This document shows, one piece after another, positions 1 to 8,635 of a stretch of DNA of 64,000 bases. Where the stretch lies: positions 62,001 to 126,000 of the forward strand of contig JAIQFP010000013.1 in the NCBI GenBank assembly GCA_020073165.1, written 5' to 3'. The DNA is from Terriglobia bacterium. Its GTDB lineage: Bacteria; Acidobacteriota; Terriglobia; Terriglobales; Acidobacteriaceae. The notes below the pieces were generated by a model. The model saw nothing but the letters and a program-made list of their open reading frames with translations, was not told the origin of the DNA and made no database searches. Numbering within the stretch: the stretch's first letter is position 1; every line of letters begins with the position of its first letter. Both the position numbers and the translations under genes were made by a program.

Positions 1-362
1 ATGTGTTCACCGTTGGCGCCGGATACGTGGACCTGCAGGCCGCGCTCCAGGATTCTGCTCTGCCCAGCGGAACGGCAATGTCTCCGACCGCTTACTACGA
101 CGTGCAGTCGGGCAACGTTTTCATGGCATTCGATCCTTCTTCCACCTGGGGCGATTCCGCCATGTGGGGGGATTCGGCAATTTGGGGAACATCCCGCATT
201 CAATCGAATTCCGCCATGTGGGGCGACAGTGCCATGTGGGGCGAGGTCGCTAATACTGGATTTGCCACGATTTGGTCCGACAGCGCCATGTGGGGCGACA
301 GTGCCATGTGGGGGGATAGCGCCATGTGGGGCGACAGCGCCATCAACGGAGAGAGCCACTGA
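1..362 (+). CDS. Subtilase-like secreted protein, C-terminal tail (5' truncated by window edge)
   Basis: Only the last ~119 codons are present; the reading frame is open to the left edge (frame starting at base 3) and stops with TGA at 360-362, so the start lies outside the window. The visible part begins with a short segment (VFTVGAGYVDLQAAL) that resembles the end of an S8 subtilase catalytic domain, where '...GAGYVD..AA' commonly follows the last helix. It then becomes a run of six-residue GDSAMW-type units, ending in GESH. Tails of this kind are known on acidobacterial S8 peptidases. The catalytic Asp/His/Ser are not in the window, so the enzyme assignment rests on the tail and is inferred. 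The tail is probably a cell-surface or cell-wall attachment segment, but no function can be read from it. Confidence 0.7.
   Translation, partial: VFTVGAGYVDLQAALQDSALPSGTAMSPTAYYDVQSGNVFMAFDPSSTWGDSAMWGDSAIWGTSRIQSNSAMWGDSAMWGEVANTGFATIWSDSAMWGDSAMWGDSAMWGDSAINGESH
147..344 (+). repeat. GDSAMW hexapeptide-coding tandem repeat (18-nt unit)
   Basis: From Trp49 of the visible protein the sequence is built of GDSAMW units and variants: GDSAIW, GTSRIQSNSAMW, GEVANTGFATIW, SDSAMW. About nine units occur, two of them expanded by six residues. At DNA level the 18-nt unit varies mostly at third codon positions (ggcgattcc, ggggattcg, ggcgacagt, ggggatagc), so the repeat is kept at protein level rather than being a fresh DNA duplication. 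Confidence 0.9.
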
Positions 363-365
363 CCG

Positions 366-385
366 GCGGCGGGGTTCCCCGCCGC
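366..385. repeat. GC-rich perfect hairpin just after a stop codon
   Basis: GCGGCGGGG (366-374), a TT loop and CCCCGCCGC (377-385) form a perfect 9-bp stem four bases after the TGA of the subtilase gene. No T-run follows, so it is not a classical intrinsic terminator. It may cap or protect the 3' end of the mRNA, and it resembles the other GC-palindromes of the window in its position after a stop. Confidence 0.6.
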
Positions 386-478
386 TGCTGCATTCACTCG
401 CGCCAGGGATTTTCCCAACTTCGAAGTGTGCATTCTCCGGGTCCCCTGTTCTTATCACGTATAATCGCCGCTAATTCC

Positions 479-1050
479 ATGGCACTCCCTGGCGGCACTC
501 GGTTGGGGCCGTACGAAATTGTCGCACCAGCTGGGGCCGGTGGTATGGGCGAGGGTTACCGCTCCCGTGACACCTGCCTCGATCGCACGGTCGCCATCAA
601 GATCCTGCCCACGTATCTTTCGGAGAAGCCCGAGTCCAACAAGCGCTTCGAGGCCACAGACTTTAACAATAGCCTAGGGCAGTTCTCGCGAGACGGACGG
701 TGGGTGGCCTACGTTTCGAGCCAATCCGGACGGAATGAAATCTATGCGGTGGCCTTCCCCAATCCGGCGGCGCGTCTCCAGATTTCCTCTGGCGGCGGAG
801 ACAACCCGCAGTGGCGCGGAGACGGCAAGGAACTGTTCTACACCGATCCCGACAGCAGGATCGTGCCGTGGACATCACCTTGCGTGGCGATACGTTGGAA
901 ATCGGAACGCCTCATGCCCTGTGGCAGCCACGCCTGATCGCAGTCAATCCTCCCTATGCTGCGACTGCCGATGGTAAGCGTTTTCTGGCGAACGAACAGC
1001 CGTTGCAGAGTGCTTCCCAACTAACCGTTGTCTGCAAGCCGATCTCAAGA
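479..1050 (+). pseudogene. Decayed Ser/Thr protein kinase - TolB propeller fusion
   Basis: An ATG at 479 opens a typical acidobacterial kinase start: MALPGGTRLGPYEIV, then a P-loop-like GAGGMGEGYRSRD and the ATP-lysine strand TVAIKILP. After about 60 residues (…NKRFEA) the frame jumps straight into the end of a WD40/TolB propeller (LGQFSRDGRWVAYVSSQSGRNEIY…GDGKELFYTDPD). The rest of the kinase domain, the membrane helix and most of the propeller, normally several hundred residues, are missing. A frameshift near 866-873 then moves the continuation (AVDITLRGDTLEIGTPHALWQPRL…) into another frame. The usual C-terminal strand is lost after QLTVV near 1035. Two independent lesions, an internal deletion and a frameshift, make this a remnant rather than a short kinase. 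A TATAAT at 461-466 may be its old -10 box. Confidence 0.85.
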
Positions 1051-1062
1051 AATAGCATTTCG

Positions 1063-2055
1063 CTAAGGGTTCGAGGGCTGTCTGGGAGCGAAGTATCCCT
1101 TCCGGCATTGCACGTTCAGCCCACGCTTGTGCGGCAGGATCTCAATCGGGTGGAAGCTTCCATCCAACCTGAAGCCCGCGGGGTGATAGCCAAGGGCATA
1201 CTGGCTGCGCAGGGCTTCTTCAACGTTCTTGAATGCCGCTTTCAGGTCCGCCTTCTCGTGGGCCGGCAGGATATGGCCACCGCTAGGGTTGGTCAGCAGA
1301 TCCAGGACGGCGTCGCCCTTGGGATAACGCTCCAACGGACTGTTCGTGCTGAGAGCGTACATGACCGCTTCGGCACGGACCGTCGCGTTTTCTGCGTCTG
1401 TCATGATCCCTTTGCTTGCCGTGTCCATACCATCGGTGATGAGGATGATCGCGCGCCGTGTGACCCGGGATTCGGTGCCGCTGCGCAGTTTGTCCGCGGC
1501 GAAAACAATGGCATCGTACAGCGCCGTGTCTCCCCCCGAAGCTAGCGTGTGGATCGACTTTGCGAGCTCATCTACATCCCCGGTCGTGTCTTGCACCAGG
1601 TTGACCTTGCCGTTGAATCCCACCACAAAGGCCTCGTCCACTTCGGGCCGCAGGATCCTTTTCAAGAACATGCCGGCCGCCTGCTTCTCATACTCGAAGC
1701 GCCCCCGGATTGAGTCGCTGAGATCGATGAGCAGAGCCACGCGCAGGGGCAGATTGCTCTGCTGCTGAAAGTAGCCGATTCGCTGCGGCGGTTGATGGTT
1801 GTCCATTAACTTCAAATCGCCGGCAGTTAGATTACTGATGAAGTGGCCCTTGGAGTTGGTTACGGTGAACACCAGATTCACTTCATCCACCCGCTTGGAG
1901 ATGGTTAGGCCAGTTTCCTGAACGTCGTTGAGATCTTCGGGAGAAACAAACCGTTGAGAAGGGCCTTGTGCCAGGGCCACCGCAGACAAACCGGCCAGCG
2001 CCCAAGTTGACAGCGCGACGAACAGAGAACCTGCATGCCATTTCAGGCAGCGCAT
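1063..2055 (-). CDS. Secreted von Willebrand factor A domain protein (acidobacterial VWFA-related type)
   Basis: A 330-residue protein. I chose the ATG at 2055 because AAGGAAC lies 8 nt upstream and it gives a clean signal peptide (MRCLKWHAGSLFVALSTWALAG…ALAQ). A longer frame to 2103 has no ribosome site. Residues ~55-100 form the short beta region (VNLVFTVTNSKGHFISNLTAGDLKLMDN) that always precedes the VWA domain in acidobacterial members. The VWA domain follows at ~105-300 with a complete DxSxS metal-binding motif (D111-L-S113-D-S115), a GGDTALYDAI segment carrying the MIDAS threonine, and ILITDGMDT. The family is expanded in Acidobacteria, and its members are thought to bind protein partners outside the cytoplasmic membrane; the ligand is unknown. 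It stands alone on its strand, converging with the pseudogene and separated from the CRTAC gene upstream by about 250 nt. Confidence 0.9.
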   Translation of the reverse strand: MRCLKWHAGSLFVALSTWALAGLSAVALAQGPSQRFVSPEDLNDVQETGLTISKRVDEVNLVFTVTNSKGHFISNLTAGDLKLMDNHQPPQRIGYFQQQSNLPLRVALLIDLSDSIRGRFEYEKQAAGMFLKRILRPEVDEAFVVGFNGKVNLVQDTTGDVDELAKSIHTLASGGDTALYDAIVFAADKLRSGTESRVTRRAIILITDGMDTASKGIMTDAENATVRAEAVMYALSTNSPLERYPKGDAVLDLLTNPSGGHILPAHEKADLKAAFKNVEEALRSQYALGYHPAGFRLDGSFHPIEILPHKRGLNVQCRKGYFAPRQPSNP

Positions 2056-2302
2056 GAGTGTGTTCCTTAATGTCGGAGTTAGAAATGTGCAGCCGCGTCG
2101 CACGCCAAACGCAACTTCGGAGTGCGGATGCAGAGAAAGTACAGGGCAACGCCGCCCGATCCACCCTTCCTTCTATAGGGCGATTCTGGTGGCTGATTTC
2201 CTAACTGACTCGCAGATTTTTTTCTGGGCACGGCGCCTGAACTCACAGTGCGTGAGTGTGAATGTCTGACAGTAGCGCCCGGGATGAAGAAGGAATGGGT
2301 TG

Positions 2303-4042
2303 CTACGGTGCCGGCAATGCGGTTTTCTGCTGGATCCCCTGGCCCTCGACGAGGGTGTAAATGAAATCTGCCGGCAGGTCGCGCAGCACTTCGACTTTGC
2401 CACTGGGCCAGCGGATTTCCACTTCGATCATTTTATTTTCACTCTCCAGACCAAAGTGCAACCTCGGATCGTTCTGCGAGATGTAGCTGCCCCCGGCGCG
2501 CACTTCGCTGAACTGAGTAAGAGTGCCCGCTTTCACGGTAACGCGGGCCCCGATGGCGGAGCGGTTGCTCTTGCTTCCCACCAGCTTGAACAGCACCCGA
2601 TGATTCTTGCTACCGCCCTGGTTTAGAAGAAGCGTCGGCAACTCGCCAACATTAATCAGCACGGTATCGATGTTGCCATCATTGTTGATGTCTCCGAAGG
2701 CCGCGCCCCGCCTCGATTCCAACGGGATCGAGGCCAGAACGCTGGAGACATCCTCGAAGCTGCCGTCGCGCCGGTTGCGGAACAGTTGCATGGGCTCGCG
2801 GTAGTGCGCCCCTCCGGGAATGGAATCCACCTGCGGATACACATGCCCGTTGGCGACAAAGATGTCCAGCCAGCCATCATTGTCCATGTCGAAAAATGCT
2901 GTGCCCCACCCAACCATCGGATAAGTCGGTTGCGCCAGCTTGGCTGGCCAACTCACTGCCGCGAAGCCTTGCGCCCCCAGGTTGCGATACAAGTCATCCG
3001 CTTGTTCGGTAAAGTTGGTTACGAAGATGCCCATGCGGCCTTCGTTCAGATAGTCGCCGAAGTCCACGCCCATCGAACCCTGCATCTCGCCATCGGCGCT
3101 GACTGCGGCCCCAGAGAGCATGCCTACATCTTCAAACGTACCGTCATGTTTGTTGTGGTAGAGGTAGTTGGCACCCGTGTCATTGGCGACATACAAATCC
3201 GGCCAGCCATCATTGTCGTAGTCACCCCAGACGGCGCCCAGCCCATAGTAGAGGTTGGGATCGTCCACGCCCGCCTTCTTCGATACCTCCTCGAACGTCC
3301 CGTCGCCCCGGTTGTGAAAAAGCAGGTCCGACTCCCCGATCATTCCCCACGGACCGCACTGCACCGCGACTCCCTTGAAGCGGCAGTTCTTCTCGTCACT
3401 CCCGAAGTCCGGCAGTTTGTTCATGTCGAAGTGGACATAGCGCGATACGAACAGGTCTACGTAGCCGTCGCGGTCATAGTCAGCCCAGGCCGCGCCCGTG
3501 CTGAAACCGCCCGCGGCTACACCGGCTTTGTCGGTAACATCTTCAAACTTGCAATTCCCCAGGTTGCGGTACAGCGCGTTCCCGCCATAGCCGGTGACGT
3601 AAATGTCGGGAAGCCCGTCGTTGTCGTAATCGGCGACCGCCACACCCATGCCCCAACCTTTGCGGGTGAGCCCGGCGGACTTGCTGATGTCAGTGAACTT
3701 GAGGTCAGCATCCTGGTGATAAAGGGTGATCATGGGATCGCCGCCCTGGCGAAAACGCTCGACCGTCGATCCGTTCACCGTGATGATGTCAAGCTTGCCG
3801 TCGTTGTCACAGTCGATGAGACCCGCCCCGCCGCTCATGGACTCCACGATGTATTTCTTTTCCGGTGAAGATATGTGCGGGACGGTCAGCCCCGCCTGCT
3901 TGGCCACATCTACAAAGCGGGGTACGGGAGCTTTGGGGGCAGCCACCTGAGTGGATCGCGCCGACGCCGGGTTCTTCTTAGCTGTTGTCTGGGCGAACGC
4001 AACAACCGAGAGAAGCAAACCCAGGGCGAGGAGTTTACGCAT
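2303..4042 (-). CDS. CRTAC/ASPIC-UnbV family FG-GAP repeat protein
   Basis: A 579-residue exported protein. The start at 4042 is preferred over 4138 because it opens directly with a signal peptide (MRKLLALGLLLSVVAFAQ); no good ribosome site is visible. After the N-terminal FVDVAKQAGLTV… segment it contains at least six FG-GAP/VCBS units of the form DYDNDGLPDIYV, DYDRDGYVDLFV, DMDNDGWLDIFV. These are the calcium-binding DxDxDG loops of a beta-propeller. The last ~70 residues (GARVTVKAGTLTQFSEVRAGGSYISQ… and VEIRWPSGKVEVL) are the ASPIC/UnbV domain. The family is large in Acidobacteria and Planctomycetes, usually surface-located, with no known reaction. It lies 147 nt downstream of the RND pump gene on the same strand, but its function gives no clear link to the pump. 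Confidence 0.93.
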   Translation of the reverse strand: MRKLLALGLLLSVVAFAQTTAKKNPASARSTQVAAPKAPVPRFVDVAKQAGLTVPHISSPEKKYIVESMSGGAGLIDCDNDGKLDIITVNGSTVERFRQGGDPMITLYHQDADLKFTDISKSAGLTRKGWGMGVAVADYDNDGLPDIYVTGYGGNALYRNLGNCKFEDVTDKAGVAAGGFSTGAAWADYDRDGYVDLFVSRYVHFDMNKLPDFGSDEKNCRFKGVAVQCGPWGMIGESDLLFHNRGDGTFEEVSKKAGVDDPNLYYGLGAVWGDYDNDGWPDLYVANDTGANYLYHNKHDGTFEDVGMLSGAAVSADGEMQGSMGVDFGDYLNEGRMGIFVTNFTEQADDLYRNLGAQGFAAVSWPAKLAQPTYPMVGWGTAFFDMDNDGWLDIFVANGHVYPQVDSIPGGAHYREPMQLFRNRRDGSFEDVSSVLASIPLESRRGAAFGDINNDGNIDTVLINVGELPTLLLNQGGSKNHRVLFKLVGSKSNRSAIGARVTVKAGTLTQFSEVRAGGSYISQNDPRLHFGLESENKMIEVEIRWPSGKVEVLRDLPADFIYTLVEGQGIQQKTALPAP

Positions 4043-4189
4043 GGTGGCAAGAATTTGAAGATTATAGTCCTGAACACGGCGGCCCGGCCCCGGCAAGGTT
4101 GCTCGGAGCAACCTTGGAGCGCGTCCAAAGCGGGACAAAGAAGAAATAACGCTAATCCGGCAGCCAAATGAACCTCGGCTGGCGAACTT

Positions 4190-7100
4190 TTATGCTCTCG
4201 CTTCCGGCGCGCTCTCTTTCTTCCGCTCCCGCCACCCTTCAATGATCAAATACAGCACCGGAATAAAGAACAAGTTCAGCAGCGTGGACATGATCATGCC
4301 GCCGAACACGGTGGTTCCTACCGAATGCCGGCCCTTCTCGCCAGCGCCACTGGCCAGGACCAGCGGCACCACGCCCAGAATGAACGCAAACGACGTCATC
4401 AGAATCGGCCGCAGCCGAATCCTGGCTGCCTCAATGGCGGCCTCCACCAACGGCAGGCCTCGCTCCCGCAACTGCTCGGCAAACTCGACGATCAGAATGG
4501 CGTTCTTGCTCGACAATCCCACCAGCATCACCAGCCCGATCTGGCAGTAGACGTCGTTCTCCAATCCACGCAGCCACACCGCCCCGAGCGCTCCCAACAT
4601 CGCCATGGGCACAGCCAGCAGCACGATGAAGGGCAGCACGAAGCTTTCATACTGGGCCGATAGCGTCAGGTACACCACCAGCGTTCCCAGTCCGAAGAGG
4701 ATGAGAGAGGTGCTGCCCGACTGCAATTCTTCCAGCGAAAGCCCTGTCCACTCATACGTGAACCCCTGTGGCATCACCTTCGTGCTCAGCTGCCCCATTG
4801 CGCTGATGGCTTGCCCGGAACTGAACCCCTGCGCCGCCACCCCGTCAATCTCCGCCGCACGAAACAGGTTGTAGTGGCTGATCACCTGCGGGCTGGTGGT
4901 CTGGGAGATAGTCACGAGGTTGTCCAGCGGGACCATCGCCCCGCTGTCAGAGCGCACGTAAAACTGCTTGATGTCTTTGGCCTGCGAGCGAAACTGCTTG
5001 TCGGCCTGCACGTACACCCGATACGAGCGATTGTTGAAGTCAAAATCGTTGACATACGCTGATCCCATGTACACGCCCAGCGTGTCGGTGATCTGCTGCA
5101 AAGGAATGTGCAGGCTCTTGGCCTTCTCGCGATCGATGGTCACCAGAAATTGCGGATCGCTCGCCGAATAGGTGGTGAACAGGCCGGCGAGGTCTTTGCG
5201 CGCGAAACCCTGGTGGACCATGTCCTGCGTGACTTTCTCCAGTTCCGCCAGCGTGTGAGTGCCCTGGTCCTGCACCTCAAACTGGAATCCACCGAAGTTG
5301 CCTAGGCCCTGCACCGCGGCGGGCAGAAAAGGGATCACCAGGGCGCCAGTGATTTTAGAAAGCGGGCCGCGCACCCGCGCCAGAATGGCATCCGCGCTGT
5401 GTTCGTCCCCTCGGCGTTGGGAATACGGTTTCAGCGGAACGAAGATCAGGCCGCGGTTGGAGGCATTCCCGCTGAAGCTGAAACCGGTGACGGAGAATGT
5501 GCCATCAACTTCCGGCATCTGCCCCAGCGCAGCCGCCACCTGCTCCGCGATCTTCTTCGTGTACTCCAGCGACGCTCCCGAGGGCGCCTGCACCGCGATG
5601 ATGAAATACTCCTGATCCTCATTGGGAACAAAACCTTTGGGCACTCGCACAAAAGCGAAGTAAGTCAGCCCCAGCCCGATAAGAAATAGCCCCACCATGA
5701 TGAAGCGGTACCTTAGAAACCCGCCCAAGGTGCCGCGATAGAGGTCGGTGGTTGCCGCAATCGCTTTGTCCACCTTGCCGAAAAACCAGTTCTTCTCTCC
5801 GTGCTCTCGCCCCAGCAAGATCGCGGAAAGCGCCGGCGTCAATGTCAATGCGTTGAACGCAGAGATGGAAATCGAGAACGCAATGGTCAGCGCAAACTGG
5901 CGAAACAGAATGCCGGTGGTCCCGGGAAAGAACGCCACCGGAACGAACACTGCCACCAGCACCAGCGAGGTTGCGATCACCGCTCCCGTAACCTCACCCA
6001 TGGCAGCCGACGCCGCCTTGTGCGCGTCCCGCTCGCCCTCCTGAATATGCCGCTCGATGTTCTCGATTACCACGATGGCATCGTCCACCACCAGTCCCGT
6101 TGCCAGCGTGATGCCGAACAACGTCAGTGTGTTCACCGAAAATCCGAGCAGCTTGACGAAGGCAAACGTCCCAATCAGAGACACGGGAATGGTTACCGCC
6201 GGGATGATCGTGCTGCGCCAGTCTTCCAGGAAAACAAAGATCACCAGGATGACCAGCACGATGGCCGATCCCAACGTTTTCAGCACCTCCCGGATGGACT
6301 CGCCCACCGCATCGGTGGTATCGAAGGCCAGGTGTAACGTCATTCCGGGGGGAAATCTCTTCGCCAGCCGCTCCAGTTCCGCGATCGCCAGCCGGTCGAC
6401 TTCCAGCGCGTTTGCGTTCGACAGCTGGGTGATGCCCAGACCCACCGCCTCGTGCCCGTTGTATTGCAGGTCGGAGCCATAATCCTCCGCCCCAAGTTCA
6501 GCCCGGCCCACGTCTTTCACCCGCACCAGCGTGCCGTCGGAGTTGGTTTTCAGAATGATGTTTTCGAACTGTGTCGGCTCGCTAAGCCGTCCAATGGCAC
6601 GCACGCTGATCTGAAAAGCCTGCCCCGGCTTGATCGGAGGCTGACCCACCTGCCCAGCCGCCACCTCCACGTTCTGCTCTTGCAGCGCGCTGACCACGTC
6701 GGATGCTGTCAGCGCGCGGCTGGCCATGCGTTCCGGATCCAGCCACATGCGCATCGAGTACCGTCGTTCGCCAAAGATGAAGACCTCGGCCACCCCTGGA
6801 ATACGTTTCAGATTGTCGCGAACGTAGACGTCCAGGTAGTTGCTCATGAACAGCGGATCGTAGCGGCCATCCGGCGAGTACACCGCGGCGCCGAACACGA
6901 AGTTATTCGAGGCCTTGGTGATGGTGACGCCCGTGGTCTTGACCTCGTTCGGCAACCGGCCCTGCGCCGTGTTCACCCGATTTTGAATGTCCACCGCCGC
7001 CAGATCGGGATCGCGGTTCAGGTCAAAAGTTGCAACAATGTTGCTGGTGCCGTCGTTGCTGCTGGTCGAGGTGATGTACTTCATCGCCTCCGCGCCGTTG

Positions 7101-7309
7101 ATCTGCTGTTCCAGGGGCTGTGTCACCGCGGTTTCCACCGTCTGCGCGCTCGCGCCGGTGTACGCGCTGGTGACGGAAATCTGCGGCGGCGCCAAGTTGG
7201 GAAATTGAGAAATCGGCAGGGAAGGAATCACGACCGCGCCCGCCAGGATGATGAGCAGCGCGCAGACCGTGGCAAATACCGGCCGTCGTATGAAGAAGTT
7301 GACGAACAT
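4190..7309 (-). CDS. RND efflux transporter, inner-membrane subunit (HAE1/AcrB type)
   Basis: 1039 residues, the normal length for HAE1 pumps. It starts MFVNFFIRRPVFATVCALLIILAG, the usual first membrane helix, and shows the duplicated RND plan: TM1, a large periplasmic loop with PN1/PC-type segments, TM2-6, a second periplasmic loop and TM8-12. The proton-relay Asp pair sits in GLVVDDAIVVIENIERHIQEG. The conserved SFAFILGVVPLVLASGAG near the C-terminus is present. It exchanges protons for hydrophobic drugs or lipophilic compounds and needs a periplasmic adaptor and an outer-membrane channel. The adaptor gene lies immediately upstream with a 29-nt gap, so the two form an operon. No TolC-like gene is present in the window, so the outer channel must come from elsewhere. 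Confidence 0.96.
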   Translation of the reverse strand: MFVNFFIRRPVFATVCALLIILAGAVVIPSLPISQFPNLAPPQISVTSAYTGASAQTVETAVTQPLEQQINGAEAMKYITSTSSNDGTSNIVATFDLNRDPDLAAVDIQNRVNTAQGRLPNEVKTTGVTITKASNNFVFGAAVYSPDGRYDPLFMSNYLDVYVRDNLKRIPGVAEVFIFGERRYSMRMWLDPERMASRALTASDVVSALQEQNVEVAAGQVGQPPIKPGQAFQISVRAIGRLSEPTQFENIILKTNSDGTLVRVKDVGRAELGAEDYGSDLQYNGHEAVGLGITQLSNANALEVDRLAIAELERLAKRFPPGMTLHLAFDTTDAVGESIREVLKTLGSAIVLVILVIFVFLEDWRSTIIPAVTIPVSLIGTFAFVKLLGFSVNTLTLFGITLATGLVVDDAIVVIENIERHIQEGERDAHKAASAAMGEVTGAVIATSLVLVAVFVPVAFFPGTTGILFRQFALTIAFSISISAFNALTLTPALSAILLGREHGEKNWFFGKVDKAIAATTDLYRGTLGGFLRYRFIMVGLFLIGLGLTYFAFVRVPKGFVPNEDQEYFIIAVQAPSGASLEYTKKIAEQVAAALGQMPEVDGTFSVTGFSFSGNASNRGLIFVPLKPYSQRRGDEHSADAILARVRGPLSKITGALVIPFLPAAVQGLGNFGGFQFEVQDQGTHTLAELEKVTQDMVHQGFARKDLAGLFTTYSASDPQFLVTIDREKAKSLHIPLQQITDTLGVYMGSAYVNDFDFNNRSYRVYVQADKQFRSQAKDIKQFYVRSDSGAMVPLDNLVTISQTTSPQVISHYNLFRAAEIDGVAAQGFSSGQAISAMGQLSTKVMPQGFTYEWTGLSLEELQSGSTSLILFGLGTLVVYLTLSAQYESFVLPFIVLLAVPMAMLGALGAVWLRGLENDVYCQIGLVMLVGLSSKNAILIVEFAEQLRERGLPLVEAAIEAARIRLRPILMTSFAFILGVVPLVLASGAGEKGRHSVGTTVFGGMIMSTLLNLFFIPVLYLIIEGWRERKKESAPEARA

Positions 7310-7338
7310 GAAGAATTGTCAGCACTACTCGCTGCCAG

Positions 7339-8466
7339 CTACTGGCTGCCTACTTGCGGCGAAATCGCAGTCCCATCGACCAGAAATTGTGTTCCGGAAA
7401 CGATGACCTTGTCACCAGACTTGATCCCGTCCAGCACTACGTAATCGTTCCCGACCATATCCCCCACGCGCAGCGGCTTCTGGTGTGCCACCAGTTTGCC
7501 GTTCTGGTCCTCCGCCACAAACGCGAAGTACTGCCCGCCTACACGCGAAACCGCCAGTACCGGAACCACCAGTCCCTCGTGCATTCCCCACACCACCCGC
7601 GCGCGAACGAACTGCGCGTTACGCAACTTGTCCTGATGGTTGGCGATGGTTGCCTTAACCAGCAAGGTCTGCGTGGTACTGTCCACCTGGGGAGAAATGA
7701 AGCTGACCCGGCTGTCGGCGATCACATTGCCAGCTCCGTCCACGATCTGTACCGGCATGTTCATCCTGAGCTGGGTGGAGCGCTCCACCGGTACATAGAT
7801 GTAGGCCTCCAGGCTGCCGGGTTTGTCCACCGTGGTGAGCACGGTGGTATTGGTGACTCGGTCCCCTACCCGCACGGGAATGTCGCCAACGATACCGCTG
7901 GTCTGTGAAACCACCTTGTAGTAGTGGAGTTGCACTTTCTGCTCGCGCACCTGGGCTTCCAGAGAACGCAACTGCGCCTGTGCGGAATCCAGCGAAGTCT
8001 GCGCCTGATCGAACTCCTGCTTGCTGGCGACTCCCGCCTCGTACAGCTTGCTGATGCGGTCGTACTGCTGCTGCGCATATTTCAGGTTCGCCGCCTGGGC
8101 CGCGTGCGCGTCTTCCTGGCTGCGCACCGTCGCCTCCTGCTTGCTGGGATCGATCTGCATCATGAGCGTAGTGGGAGAAACATGGTCGCCCGAATGCACA
8201 TAGATCCTCGTGAGGTAGCCTTCCACCTGTGGCATGATGATCGCCGAGTCCCGCGATTTCAGCGTGGCCACGTACTCGGTCGCTTCGCCCAACGGAAGTA
8301 AGTGCGCCACTTCGATCTTGACCGGGACCGCTGGGTCCTGTGGCTGCACACCCTTCGCCGAACCACCACTGCAGGCCACACCCAGCCCGGCCAGCGTCAC
8401 GGCCGCCAGTAAAGCGGCAGCAGATGTCCGCGCCACCGAGCCCGATCTGAAGCTCCCTTTTCTCAT
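7339..8466 (-). CDS. RND efflux periplasmic adaptor (membrane fusion protein), lipoprotein
   Basis: About 375 residues from the ATG at 8466. It begins with a signal peptide ending in a lipobox (LAGLGVAC), which is why I do not extend it to the open frame at 8733. The AGGAG on this strand abuts the ATG, so a GTG a few codons downstream is a possible alternative start. The order of parts is: beta-barrel/lipoyl half (ATLKSRDSAIIMPQVEGYLTRIYVHSGDHV), an alpha-hairpin coiled coil (residues ~95-150, EDAHAAQAANLKYAQQQYDRISKLYEAG…), the second lipoyl half (KVVSQTSGIVGDIPVRVGDRV), then beta-barrel and membrane-proximal domains. It would bridge the RND subunit encoded 29 nt downstream to an outer-membrane channel. 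Its last codons and the following gap carry the CAGTAGCTGGCAGC word repeats typical of this genome's intergenic DNA. Confidence 0.93.
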   Translation of the reverse strand: MRKGSFRSGSVARTSAAALLAAVTLAGLGVACSGGSAKGVQPQDPAVPVKIEVAHLLPLGEATEYVATLKSRDSAIIMPQVEGYLTRIYVHSGDHVSPTTLMMQIDPSKQEATVRSQEDAHAAQAANLKYAQQQYDRISKLYEAGVASKQEFDQAQTSLDSAQAQLRSLEAQVREQKVQLHYYKVVSQTSGIVGDIPVRVGDRVTNTTVLTTVDKPGSLEAYIYVPVERSTQLRMNMPVQIVDGAGNVIADSRVSFISPQVDSTTQTLLVKATIANHQDKLRNAQFVRARVVWGMHEGLVVPVLAVSRVGGQYFAFVAEDQNGKLVAHQKPLRVGDMVGNDYVVLDGIKSGDKVIVSGTQFLVDGTAISPQVGSQ

Positions 8467-8622
8467 CTCCTGTAAGCTACCATGCGGCGTTCCCAGGGAG
8501 CCAACGCTTGCCGCCCCGGTGTTCCCATATTTGGACACGCTACATAGATTGTTGGTTACTATCGAAGGACTCCAAAAGTCTGGGGCCAGCCGTACTGGCC
8601 CGGAAAAATCCGGCGCTGCTTC

Positions 8623-8628
8623 TATAAT
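8623..8628 (+). promoter_or_regulatory. Perfect -10 box placed for a leaderless transcript
   Basis: TATAAT ends 7 nt before the ATG at 8636, and no ribosome-binding site occurs between them. With normal -10 to start-point spacing, transcription would begin at or next to the ATG. The -35 region is weak, with no TTGACA-like hexamer at 16-18 nt. Confidence 0.5.
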
Positions 8629-8635
8629 CCTCTCC

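Noticed and set aside
147-344. CRISPR array
   Set aside because: The repeats are 18-nt coding units with third-position variation and no spacers; no cas gene is present.
200-433. Minus-strand reading frame with HMALSP repeats
   Set aside because: It is the antisense of the GDSAMW repeats, with no start site and no protein-like composition.
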